Below are positions 54,994-64,000 of a stretch of 64,000 nucleotides of DNA, piece after piece. The notes beneath the pieces are model-generated. The model was not told the origin of the DNA and ran no database searches. It saw nothing but the letters and a program-made list of their open reading frames with translations. The DNA comes from Paraspadella gotoi (taxonomy: Eukaryota > Chaetognatha): NCBI GenBank assembly GCA_051294375.1, contig CM119265.1, positions 6,829,489 through 6,893,488 on the forward strand. Reading direction: 5' to 3'. The stretch's first letter is position 1. Every line of letters starts with the position of its first letter. The position numbers and the translations under genes were made by a program.

Positions 54994-55911
54994 ATGGGGA
55001 GGAAAACTAAAGGATCTGGTACTTTTGTTAAATATCTCCTTATTATCTTCAACACGCTGTTCGTCCTAGCGGGACTGGCTCTATTGGTAATCAGCGTTTG
55101 GGCGTTGGCTGACGAGCAATCGCTTTCCATTGTCATTAAGACTCGCGTCTTCCTAACATTTGCCTTGGCGCTTCTAGCCATTTCCGTCACCATCATTTGC
55201 ACGGCGGCGCTCGGCTGTTTCGGCGCTGTCAAAGAGCTCAAGTGGGTCATGGTCCTTTTCAGCGGAATCCTTTTATTTTTCCTCGTCGTGACTCTCAGCG
55301 GTGTCATTGCGCTTTACATGCTGCGCCACCCAGCGGGACGCGCCATTCGTGCCTCTTTGACCTTCTCTCTTAAAGAGGGTTATCTCTCAGACCCGAAAGA
55401 TCATCAATCACGCGCTATCAAAGATTCGTGGGACTGGCTGCAACAAAACTTTCGCTGCTGCGGCGTTCGTGGCAACGTCAGCGCCGCTTACTATGCCTGG
55501 CAATACAGCCAATGGTTTCGCGACCCCCATCGAGACGACGCTCTCGTCCCAGAGAGCTGTTGCGTGCCTCGAGGACCCGGGATTGTTATCGTAGAAGGGG
55601 ATTCGACCACCTTTATTAATCGCGATAAATGCCTTGCCGTCAACAATTACACGGATTTCCGAGGACCACCGAGAACCCAGACGAAAAGTGGAGTGTGGAG
55701 GAACGATGCCATCTTCGACGAGGGATGCTACGATTCTTTCAGGAAATTTATCGGACAAGAGATGAATCTCGTGATCATCGTTTGTATTGTTGTCGCCATG
55801 ATTCTTCTGGAGGTCATAGGACTCGGACTTGCCTGCCATTTGTGTAGGCGCATCAAGTCTTACTCTCAATTGGAGCTGGAAAGCTTCACCAAAGGAAAAA
55901 GGAACTATTGA
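54994..55911 (+). CDS. Tetraspanin
   Basis: Four-span membrane organiser protein. Single exon, 305 residues. TM1 begins near residue 11 (KYLLIIFNTLFVLAGLALL), TM2 (FLTFALALLAISVTIICTAA) and TM3 (VMVLFSGILLFFLVVTLSG) follow, then a large extracellular loop with the signature CCG (NFRCCGVRG), PESCC, an additional cysteine (DKCLAV) and the last cysteine in EGCYDSF, and TM4 (LVIIVCIVVAMILLEVIGLG). GCFGAVKE after TM2 is the typical short-loop motif. The CCG, PESCC and GC cysteines make the call sure. The subfamily is not clear. Two acceptor-like AGs lie 32 and 70 bases before the start. Confidence 0.93.
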   Translation: MGRKTKGSGTFVKYLLIIFNTLFVLAGLALLVISVWALADEQSLSIVIKTRVFLTFALALLAISVTIICTAALGCFGAVKELKWVMVLFSGILLFFLVVTLSGVIALYMLRHPAGRAIRASLTFSLKEGYLSDPKDHQSRAIKDSWDWLQQNFRCCGVRGNVSAAYYAWQYSQWFRDPHRDDALVPESCCVPRGPGIVIVEGDSTTFINRDKCLAVNNYTDFRGPPRTQTKSGVWRNDAIFDEGCYDSFRKFIGQEMNLVIIVCIVVAMILLEVIGLGLACHLCRRIKSYSQLELESFTKGKRNY

Positions 55912-56736
55912 TACCGTCAAGTCCAACGGAAGACCTTTTTCAAGAAGCATCTTTTTCGCTTCATTGCAAAATTGGGCACACATGAGTTGGTATATATGGT
56001 GATTAACTTTTGCGAATAAATTTTAAAATTCGTCACTCACTCTAAACTAGTTTATTATTATTAAGACCTTTATTATGACCTAATATTTATGTAATAAATG
56101 GCTCTAATTAATTTTAAAATGTGGAGATCAATATATACATTATACTAATGTATACTTATGTATTCATTAGTAAAATTCCTGTCATTGATTTATCTAATTT
56201 AGTTTTAACTTATTTTGTTTGTCACCATATATACCTACTATATTTAGCATTAAGACTGCAGCATTCAGCCAATTTACCTGGTCTAATTCTCGATTGAGTT
56301 ATACATATTTACGTTCTACTCAAATATACACTGCTCGACTATAATTCTTAGCCCGCCTTCTTGGACGGGTTTGACCTTTACGGAAGTTAGCAATATTTTA
56401 AAAATTTTTAAATGTGTCTCTTTCCTTTCGAATTTTTTAGCATGCCTTACATTTGGATTTTGACATACATTTTTTTTTTTGGAAAATTTATTTTTACAAG
56501 GGAATCGCTATTAGTTACATTTCTATTTCTGTTTCTCAATTATAATTTCTATTTTTCTCGTTCTTTTTTCTTTTTCTTAGACTAAAAAATTTCAACAGTT
56601 CCAAACAAAAATGAAAAGTTCATTTATTCGTGAGTTTTTAACGAAAACTATGCTTTCTAAATGGTCATTAACAAATCGCTTTAAAAAAAAACCGATTAAC
56701 TGTTTTCTATGATATAACGAGAAAATTTTTTTGAAA
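55912..56736. other. Tetraspanin-KLHDC9 gap
   Basis: An 825-base AT-rich spacer with AATAAA-like motifs (about 56015 and 56092) but no gene or repeat recognised. TTTCTTTTTCTTAG ends at 56580, 156 bases before the next start. Confidence 0.5.
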
Positions 56737-57774
56737 ATGGCCCAACCTCCTTGGATCACATGGCTTGTTCTTTCTCCCGGTCCCGCTGTATGCGGTCACG
56801 TAGCCGTCGCTTGCGGTGATCGTTTGTTTGTACACGGTGGAAAGTCGTCTTCGGATCCTTCGATAAAAGATGTTCGCAACGATTTGTGGATTTTCAATCT
56901 AAAAGTCAATGCTTGGGAAACCTTCACGAGCCCACAATCTCCATACTTGTCCCAACACTGCGCCGGCCTAAGTTTCGACGGTTCTCGGATCTTCTTTATC
57001 GGAGGATGGACGGGTCACCACCGAGCCTTTGATGTTTATAGTCTTAATCTGTCCACGCTCGTTTGGTGTTCCCACAGCACAACCGGCTTTCCGACCGGAG
57101 GAGGCCTCTCCAGCTTCACTGCGACGCAACTGATATCGAAGACGCCCGGCGAAGATCTCTTCCTCATCTGCGGACGGGAGGGTAGTTTGCGAATGCAGCG
57201 GAGGCATGGGAACGCGTATCGTCTTCTTTGCCGTCCGAGCGGAGAATGTCGCTACGAGCCCCATCCTCACGCTATGGCCTCGCGTTCCGGGCACACGGCA
57301 TGCGGAATGTCAAAGACCAAGGAAATCGTTATCATCGGTGGTCGAGACGACAAGCTAGTGGAGAGGGTTTCGGGCCTGAAATCGAGACCGAAGCAAGGCG
57401 ATTCCGTCTTTCCTAATTCGTTCATCGAAAGGCTGTCGACTGTTCGTCCCATGATCAAGAGTCCAAAGGCCCGCCAACGTCACGTCGCCGTCGTCATCGG
57501 CGACGCGATTCTCATCCACGGAGGAGAAACTTTCGACGGACGATTCATCAAGGCTTCTAAAGACGTTTTCGCATTCGTCCCCGGATCGAGAACGTCGGAG
57601 GGTAAAGGCGACGAGGCTCAGGCTTCTAAGTGGTTTGCGATAGAGAGCTACGACGCGCCCAACCTGGCAAGTCACGCCGCGGACGTCGTCGAGGGCTCCA
57701 TCGTCGTTTGCGGTGGATTCACTTCCGGACCGGCTCTCGGAAGTTGTTATCAAATCAAGTTTTTAGAGAAATGA
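56737..57774 (+). CDS. KLHDC9: Kelch domain-containing protein 9
   Basis: Kelch-repeat protein of uncertain function; the human protein has been reported as a cyclin A1 partner. Single exon, 345 residues (human 349). Kelch units show paired glycines (FVHGGKSS, FFIGGWTG, IIGGRDD, LIHGGET, VCGGFTSG) and would close one propeller. ICGREGSLRMQRRHGNAYRL and MASRSGHTACGMS match KLHDC9 rather than other kelch proteins. DUS4L begins about 60 bases after the stop. Confidence 0.82.
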   Translation: MAQPPWITWLVLSPGPAVCGHVAVACGDRLFVHGGKSSSDPSIKDVRNDLWIFNLKVNAWETFTSPQSPYLSQHCAGLSFDGSRIFFIGGWTGHHRAFDVYSLNLSTLVWCSHSTTGFPTGGGLSSFTATQLISKTPGEDLFLICGREGSLRMQRRHGNAYRLLCRPSGECRYEPHPHAMASRSGHTACGMSKTKEIVIIGGRDDKLVERVSGLKSRPKQGDSVFPNSFIERLSTVRPMIKSPKARQRHVAVVIGDAILIHGGETFDGRFIKASKDVFAFVPGSRTSEGKGDEAQASKWFAIESYDAPNLASHAADVVEGSIVVCGGFTSGPALGSCYQIKFLEK

Positions 57775-57833
57775 TTTTTTTTTAATAACTATCATTATGA
57801 TTATGAAATGAACGTTTGACTTTCAGTAAAACT

Positions 57834-59210
57834 ATGACTTGTATTAAAATTACGTAAAATTGTTAATTATTTAATTATTATCTTAGTGAAGACCGTCTTA
57901 GATTCCGCCAGCGATCTCTTCGGAAAGGGATTGTTGGAGTCGGGTCTAACTTTGGATGGACACCATGCTCCACTCACCGGACTATCAATATCATCCTTGT
58001 TCGAAGAATTTGCAATTAAGAAGGAACCAGTCAAGATTTCCGCTCCTATGGTTAGATATTCGAAACTTGCTTTCCGGAAACTTGTTCGGAAGTACGGGGT
58101 TGATTTGTGTTTCACGCCGATGATCGTTGCTGACGCATTTGTGAAAAGCGTAAGAGGTTGGACATTTGTGATAATTCACATTCTTTTAGGTTTTCATTTA
58201 GAAATAAATTGCTTTGGTATTAAAAAATAAGTTTTGATTTTAATCTCAGATTTTTATCTCGCCAGACGGGCTTTAAGATTTTTTTGTTTCATTCTTGAAA
58301 TATAAATGACAACGGCTTATCGTTAACTTATCATTAACTTACAAGCGACCATAACTTTAGTAAAGTTTTATTATTACCAATCATAGAACATTAATAATTA
58401 CTTTTGGTGAAGTTTTTTAAATTAGTATTAAATAATTTTGAAAATCATAATGTCCAAGCTCGCGACAGTGACTTTAGCACCGACCCTGCCGAAGATCGAC
58501 CTTTGATAGTTCAGTTTGCGGCCAGGGACGATGCTGAATTTGCGGACGCAGCTGCCATTGTTCGTCCCTTTTCGGACGGGGTCGACCTTAATTGTGGCTG
58601 CCCTCAGCGATGGGCTATTCAGGACGGATTGGGCTGTTGTCTGCTCAAAAAGCCACAACTCGTGCACGAAATGGTCCGCGCTGTTCGTCGTCGAGTTTCC
58701 GATCTCGATTTTAACGTCTCCATCAAAATAAGGATTTCAGATAATCTCGCCGAGACTGTGGAACTCTGCCGACGGGCGGAGGCTGCCGGAGTCGGCCTTA
58801 TCACGGTTCACGGTCGGACGCCGGCCGAAAGACATCAACCTGTTCATTTGGACAAGATCAAAGATATCGCGCGAAGCGTCGGAGTTCCTTGCGTGGCAAA
58901 CGGAGATATCCGGACATCGTCGGATGTGGTCAGCACATTTACCCGGACCGGCTGCCAAGGAGTCATGGCCGCCACGGGGTTGTTGAAAAATCCCGCCATG
59001 TTCGCCGGTTACGATATGACGCCTAAAGAGTGCATCGCGGATTGGATTAACGTCGCTCTTGACGTCGGAACACCTTTCAGCTGTTTCCATCATCATCTCG
59101 TTGACATGACGGAAAAGATTATGAGTAAAAGTGACAGAATCTTGTTTAATTCCTTGACGTCAACTTCTGCTGTTATTGAGTTTTTTCGCGAAAAATACTA
59201 CTTTGAGTGA
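57834..59210 (+). CDS. DUS4L: tRNA-dihydrouridine synthase 4-like
   Basis: FMN-dependent enzyme that reduces uridine to dihydrouridine in the tRNA D-loop. The proven part is 57887-58156 joined to 58459-59210: ISAPMVRYSKLAFRKLVRKY and CFTPMIVADAFVKSVR join ARDSDFSTD across a GTTGGA donor, exactly as in human DUS4L. NCGCPQRW holds the active cysteine, SIKIRI and TVHGRTPAERHQPVH the FMN and tRNA side, and NGDIRTSSD the phosphate loop. The coding start is inferred: the only in-phase solution I find is a 7-base first exon, ATGACTT at 57834-57840, with a 46-base intron. That gives 342 residues. The ATG lies seven bases after GACTTTCAG. The body is certain and the first exon tentative. Confidence 0.88.
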
Positions 59211-59372
59211 AATTGGATTCATCATTTTAAAATTTTATTTTTCTTACGCCCATATTAGATTTTAATGCGGACTATTTTGCTCGAAACTTTTCTCCTCGCT
59301 TAATCTTTGCTTAATGGAAGTGAATCCCTCTTCATTTGTTCTGAGAGATCGCGTGGGAAAACACGTCCGAAG

Positions 59373-61381
59373 ATGGCACGCGTTGAAGGATCCTTTGGGC
59401 GTTTGTCCTTCAGGATGCTCGCGATCGTCATCGCGCTTTTGGTGGCGCCGGGCGCGGGATCAGCTCTTCGAGTCAAAGATGAGAAAGATGCAGATCGGGC
59501 ATCGACGACGCCCGCTGTCGCGACTAAGGCTATCTCGGGTGCCGTGTCAAAGAAGCGCCGATGTTCACTGGAAAATGGGCCACTTGGACTGGATTCAACG
59601 ACTGATCTCTTTCTCAGAGTAATGATTGACTCGTATATAACGGGCCCCGATGGAAATCTGACCGTCCAGTCCTTTTTCCGAGTTCTGAACGTCGTTGCGG
59701 CTCGAGCGAAAGACGACGAATACCACCTCGACTCGAACCTTCACCTCTTGAAAACGTGCGAGTCAGAGCAGTCTTTTTTTTCCGAATTAGAATCTTTGAC
59801 CGTTTGCCTAAAAAATCAATGCTCAACACTGGAAGATCTCGTTAAAGCTGAGCCCGAGATATTATCCGAAGAGATCGTAGTTTGCTCGCTTTACCTTGCG
59901 GTGGAGGGGCGTTGCCGCTCCAAGAACGACAAAACGCGCGCCGAAGAAATGTATTCTGAACATAAGAAAATTCCCTGGCAACATAGTCTTGGATACGGAT
60001 CAGCCTTCACGTTCGTCATTGTTTTAGGTTCCCAGTTCGGTGGCCTGCTGTTTCCTTTTCGTCACAGTTTGGTTTACAAGATCTGCCTTACGTATTTGAT
60101 TGGATTAGCGGTGGGGACGTTGTCGGGTGGGGGCATTCTTCATCTCATGCCTCATACTTTTGGTATGGATGAATCTGAGGAAGGAGTGGAGTTTATTTTT
60201 CGTGCCTCGACTATTCTCGGGGGAATCTATTTGTTTTACATAGTAAGTACTATACTTTTAAATCGTATTCCTTTTCGCTTTGTACTCGCCGACAAAAAGG
60301 TTTCCGTCTCTTTTAGGTTGAGCGACTTCTGCGGGACTTGAATCAGTGGCGCAAAGAACGTCGTCGAATTCAAAGTGAACAATCCCGAATGCAGCAGCGT
60401 TGGGAGTTGAAGCAGGCGAATTTGAAGGTCGGTAACCGTGCTTCTACTAATGCCGAGCTGGGCCATGAGGGAACCTCCGTAGCAACACCATTATCCGTTG
60501 GTTTCGAGAACAATGTCACCGTAATACCTACTAAAGAAGCTACACCTTATAACGGTACTGTTGCCAAAACCGTTGACGTAGTTCAGTCCTCCGACGGAAA
60601 TGGCGCTCTTATCGGCGCCTCTACGCCGGTATCACCAATTTGCAATGCTGGGTTTCCAGGGGACGGGTCTCACGATTTTCTCATCCTTAAGAGAAATCTT
60701 GAGAGAGAAGAGAGTCTAGGAGCCGACTACAAATCTCACACGACCGCGGAAAACCAAGAGAAACAGCGACAACGCCGACGCTGTCCCTCGGAGACGCACG
60801 TGCAGAACGCGATGATGGAGGAAGAGAGCCACCGAGTACGTTTGCCTTCGCACACGCACGCGGAGGTCAACGACACGCAACACGAGGTTGGGGAGATCGC
60901 TCCCATCGCTTGGATCGTAATAATGGCGAAAGCATTCTCCTCTTTCATCGACGGGCTCTCCATGGGCGCCGCATTCACCGAATCAACGCTTACTGGCGTT
61001 AAAATCGCTATAGCCATCATTTGCGAGGAGTTTCCTCACGAGTTGGGCGACATCGCCATCCTGCTCAATTCGGGCATGAACTTTAAGCAGGCGCTTTTTT
61101 CCAACTTTTGCGCTGCAAGCCCGACATTCTTTGGCCTCTGCATCGGTATCGCCGTAGGCGAAAACACTGACGCCAACCCTTGGATCTTCGCTATTGCCGC
61201 TGGAATGTTTCTGTACATCGCGTTGGTTGACATGATACCTGAGCTCAACGCTTTGGGGCAGGACCTTGTCAGGTCCGGAATCAATCAGATTGTTGTATGC
61301 CTAATTCAGCACTTGGGGATGCTCTCCGGATTCGTTCTCATGCTCATTATGGCCATATACGGGAATGACATTAATGTTTGA
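59373..61381 (+). CDS. ZIP metal transporter, LIV-1 subfamily, SLC39A8/14-like
   Basis: Membrane importer expected for zinc, iron or manganese. Exons 59373-60242 and 60317-61381 give 644 residues. The start gives a hydrophobic signal segment (MLAIVIALLVAPG, residues 15-27); a second ATG at 59415 is possible. An ectodomain with several cysteines, about four N-half helices (YLIGLAVGTLSGGGILHLMP), a long charged cytosolic loop after the exon join, and the C-half helices follow. EEFPHELGD is the helix V metal motif in its ZIP8/14 form, with Glu in place of the first His. Helix IV reads FSSFIDGLSMGA, where ZIP8/14 have HNFIDGLAIGA, so the usual His and Asn ligands are Ser-Ser. Conservation elsewhere is high. 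Confidence 0.9.
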
Positions 61382-61806
61382 TACTTTTTTACATTTAACC
61401 CTCATATCAGATTTATTTTGATTAACTGCTTTTAACGCCGATAATACTTTAACTTCCGGCGTAACCGATAAATGTCTACCAAAGTACGGAATACACGGAT
61501 TTCAAATAGTAGTGAAATGAAAAGATTTGTTCTTACTCTTAACTGACTCAATATGATTGATATTTGATCATTTCATTAGTTAGAAAATTCCCTGACGTTT
61601 ATGTTCCTCTATTGCTAATTGATAATACTTTACAACATAAACACTGGTGTGCTTGCCTTCCAGCAGATTTTTTCGCAACATTTCTCCCCTCTTATTTGAT
61701 AGTTCTATTTTAAACTCATTGTGAAAAAATTGAGCCGAATATTTTATTTTTTTTAATATTGATTAGTTAGTATATCTAGGGAGCATGTACACTGTACATT
61801 GTATAG

Positions 61807-62310
61807 TAGGGTGAAGTGAAAGTTTGGAATCAAAATTTAGCAGTTATATCTTGAAAACTATCATATTAGTTAATACTAATCTGTAGTTTTTTTTATTTTT
61901 ATAAATAAGTAGCCCAGTCAGCTTATTTTGTGTATTGTATTACCCTTATATAATGTCAGAATTTTAAAATGTTTTTTTTTTTAATTCTGAGAACAGATTC
62001 AGATTCCTCGTAAAAAGTTGATAAAAGAAAATATAAATCATTTTCAAAAATTATGTCATTAAGTAGGTTAAAATTATAGAAAACTATATTTTTAAACCGG
62101 AAATTGAAAATCGGCGTCTTAAATATAGTTTTTTACTTTTTTAACCAACATGAAATAATTTTTAAGAAAGAATACTTTCTTATGTTAACTTTTGGCAAAG
62201 AATCTAAATCCGATCTTAAAATTAAAAAAATTGCAATTTGAAAGTTTATCCTATTATATACTTAATACTACAGGGTAGTGATTCAAAACTTAGAAAATCC
62301 GTATCACTTC
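61807..62310. mobile_element. hAT-type MITE relative, copy 3 (degenerate)
   Basis: The interior (about 61985-62220) shares AAAAGTTGATAAAAG, CATTAAGTAGG and the internal hairpin with copies at 30522 and 47916. The left end reads TAGGGTGAAGTGAAAG and the right end is a poor complement (CACTTCATC). No clear target duplication was found, so the boundaries are approximate. Confidence 0.6.
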
Positions 62311-63632
62311 ATCTTTTTTTATTTTGTGACGCATTGGGTGCATTTAAAGAAAAAAATTTAATTGAAGATACTTAACCAGACCTTGACTATTAAAGCACTG
62401 CTACAAAAACCACTCCTGCCACAGCACCCAAAAGAATCACAGCTGCTCTTCATAAACGCTTCTGAAAGATTGAGCCACAGAGACGGTTTACCATATGCAA
62501 TGGATATTTTGGTTGAAAGTTATATGGGTCTCCCCCTTTAAAACGCCTTACTTAGCACAGTTTAAGGGAATTCGATGTGGATATTATCAGACCCGAAAAT
62601 CATTCAGTCAAAAATTAAAATGTTGCTGCAGCTGAAATCTTTATTTTTTTCAGCTGTATACAACAATGCCCTTGTTCAGCCATGCATAATAACCCCAAGA
62701 GTATTGTCTCTTTATACATGTCAAGAAATGGAATCTCCGAACAATATAGTAGACTGCAGCAATGGACTTTTGCCTAATAGCAAAAATATAAGGAAGTATT
62801 TAACGTTCATCTGATGCTGAAGTACAGTGCATTCAGCTATTTACTTGATATTTTATACAGAGAGTCCCAACTACATTAGTAATTGATTTCATAAGCTCAC
62901 AGAGATGGCACTCAACCAGAGAGGCTGCTGATACAGTGTGAACTTAAGAAAAAAAATTTTTACACCATCTTAGAATAGCTTTTATTTATTAAGGTTAAAA
63001 TAGGTCTTGTTAAACTGTGACAGTTAAATGGCCATAGGATAGTAAAGATAAGATGTCCTAGTAAATATTTCTAAATGGAGTTCTTCATTTGCTCTCTTTA
63101 GAATTTTCCTTTTAGCATAGAAATTAGCTATTAGCGAGCATATTGTTGGTTTTGAGTATGCTGCAATTGCTACCTGCAGCATCCTTATAAATCGCCTTAT
63201 TAGGCTCGGGCTTGAGCGCACGATTTCCCGACTTAGAATAGTAGTTATTCCTTTTTTTAATAGCCTTTTTAATAATATAACATACTGATAGGGAACCCTA
63301 ACATATTTATTAGTGGTTTTAAGCTCTAAACCGGCGTAGAGCAAATTCAACCAATGTTGCATTCTTTTTAGTAGCGCAGCGTATTGTAAGAGCATGAGAA
63401 AAATAAAACTTATATTAGAAACAGAAAACATCAGTAATTATTTTAGTGTATTATAAAAATCCATGAAGGGTATAGGTTCCCAACTGATGACCTTCCCATT
63501 GTATAAACATAAAAGATAAAAAATATTCAAAAAAGAAATAATTAAAAAATAGGATAAAGAAAAAATAAAATTTTCATTAAATTATTTTAAAATTATATTT
63601 ATGACATAAAGGTGCCCCTATAGACTTTTCCC

Positions 63633-63905
63633 CAGTATGAATCCCTATCAGAACATACAATTCTACATGGTAGTCTTATCCCTATTGGTAAAAAAATCAT
63701 ATATAACGTTGGTCCCTCAAAAAATTATCCATTCCCACCCCTTTCTGTTCAGCCTCTTAGATATTATGATTTTTCATTAATGACTTTCTAACAGAAATGA
63801 TGTATGATATCTATTAGAAAACTAGGACAGATAGTAATCTAACCTTGTGTTGTATAGATGCTCCCTCTATTTCCAGAAGACAACACTGACTTCCCCTTCC
63901 CAAAT
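63633..63905 (+). repeat. Interspersed repeat R3, uninterrupted copy
   Basis: Matches the split copy in BUD31 intron 2 (11767-11936 plus 12969-13075) without the roughly 1 kb insert. Begins near CAGTATGAATCCC and ends near CCCTTCCCAAAT. Confidence 0.75.
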
Positions 63906-64000
63906 TAAATTATTAGATAAAACATTTTTAAAAAAGAAAGCAATAGATGTTTGAATAAATAATATAGATTAAATACTAAATTCTTCATAAAAATATTAAA

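Larger units (their letters stand above)
61382..64000. other. Right-end gene-free region with repeats
   Basis: About 2.6 kb with no recognised gene. It has a hAT-like MITE relative (about 61807-62310), a stretch with uncertain retroelement traces (62380-63440) and an uninterrupted R3 repeat (63633-63905). Confidence 0.6.

Noticed and set aside
1-64000. CRISPR arrays, bacterial operons or rRNA
   Set aside because: Introns, gene content and base composition are eukaryotic; no regularly spaced direct repeats or rRNA-like sequence were seen.

Overview
This window is animal nuclear DNA: compact, AT-rich between genes, with GT-AG introns (often 45-210 bases) and a metazoan gene set (DOCK-C exchange factor, NRBP pseudokinase, IFT122, TM2D1, an Ig/FN3 surface protein, tetraspanin, EHD, MBOAT7). 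I recognise 22 protein genes. The species cannot be named from sequence. The dense one-way layout and the acceptor-like sites before many start codons would suit an early-branching or otherwise compact animal that uses spliced-leader trans-splicing (a glass or calcareous sponge is one guess), but that is inference.

Layout, left to right, all on the + strand: DOCK6/7/8-type GEF (5' end outside the window), PMPCB, NRBP, BUD31 (with a 3.15 kb repeat-filled intron), p23 co-chaperone, OVCA2/FSH hydrolase, TRMT1L, ELP2, ATG4, BRIX1, ENTPD5/6, CRNKL1, IFT122 (21 exons), TM2D1, MBOAT7, EHD, Ig/FN3 membrane protein, YIF1, tetraspanin, KLHDC9, DUS4L and a ZIP8/14-like transporter. Gaps between coding regions are mostly 60-800 bases, four of them under 95. 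No convincing gene lies on the - strand. Long intronless genes (DOCK, TRMT1L, ELP2, ATG4, ENTPD, CRNKL1, EHD, tetraspanin, KLHDC9) alternate with intron-bearing ones.

The functions are housekeeping and mixed: mitochondrial import (PMPCB), splicing (BUD31 and CRNKL1, both of NineTeen-related complexes), tRNA modification (TRMT1L, ELP2, DUS4L), ribosome assembly (BRIX1), autophagy (ATG4), cilia (IFT122), membrane traffic (EHD, YIF1), lipid and ion handling (MBOAT7, ZIP) and surface proteins (Ig protein, tetraspanin, TM2D1). No pathway unites the array, which fits shared transcription better than shared function.

The accessory DNA is the most unusual part. Introns and gaps carry several TA-flanked terminal-inverted-repeat elements, a hAT-type MITE family with 8-base target duplications, a 214-base TG...CA element with a 4-base duplication, and a small family of hammerhead ribozyme motifs. 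One hammerhead is structurally complete and sits just upstream of an MBOAT7 splice acceptor. Two others lie at the centre of long fold-back structures in which a second, inverted, truncated copy joins at the ribozyme's own stem II. The right end (61.4-64 kb) and 50.7-53.6 kb hold no recognisable gene.
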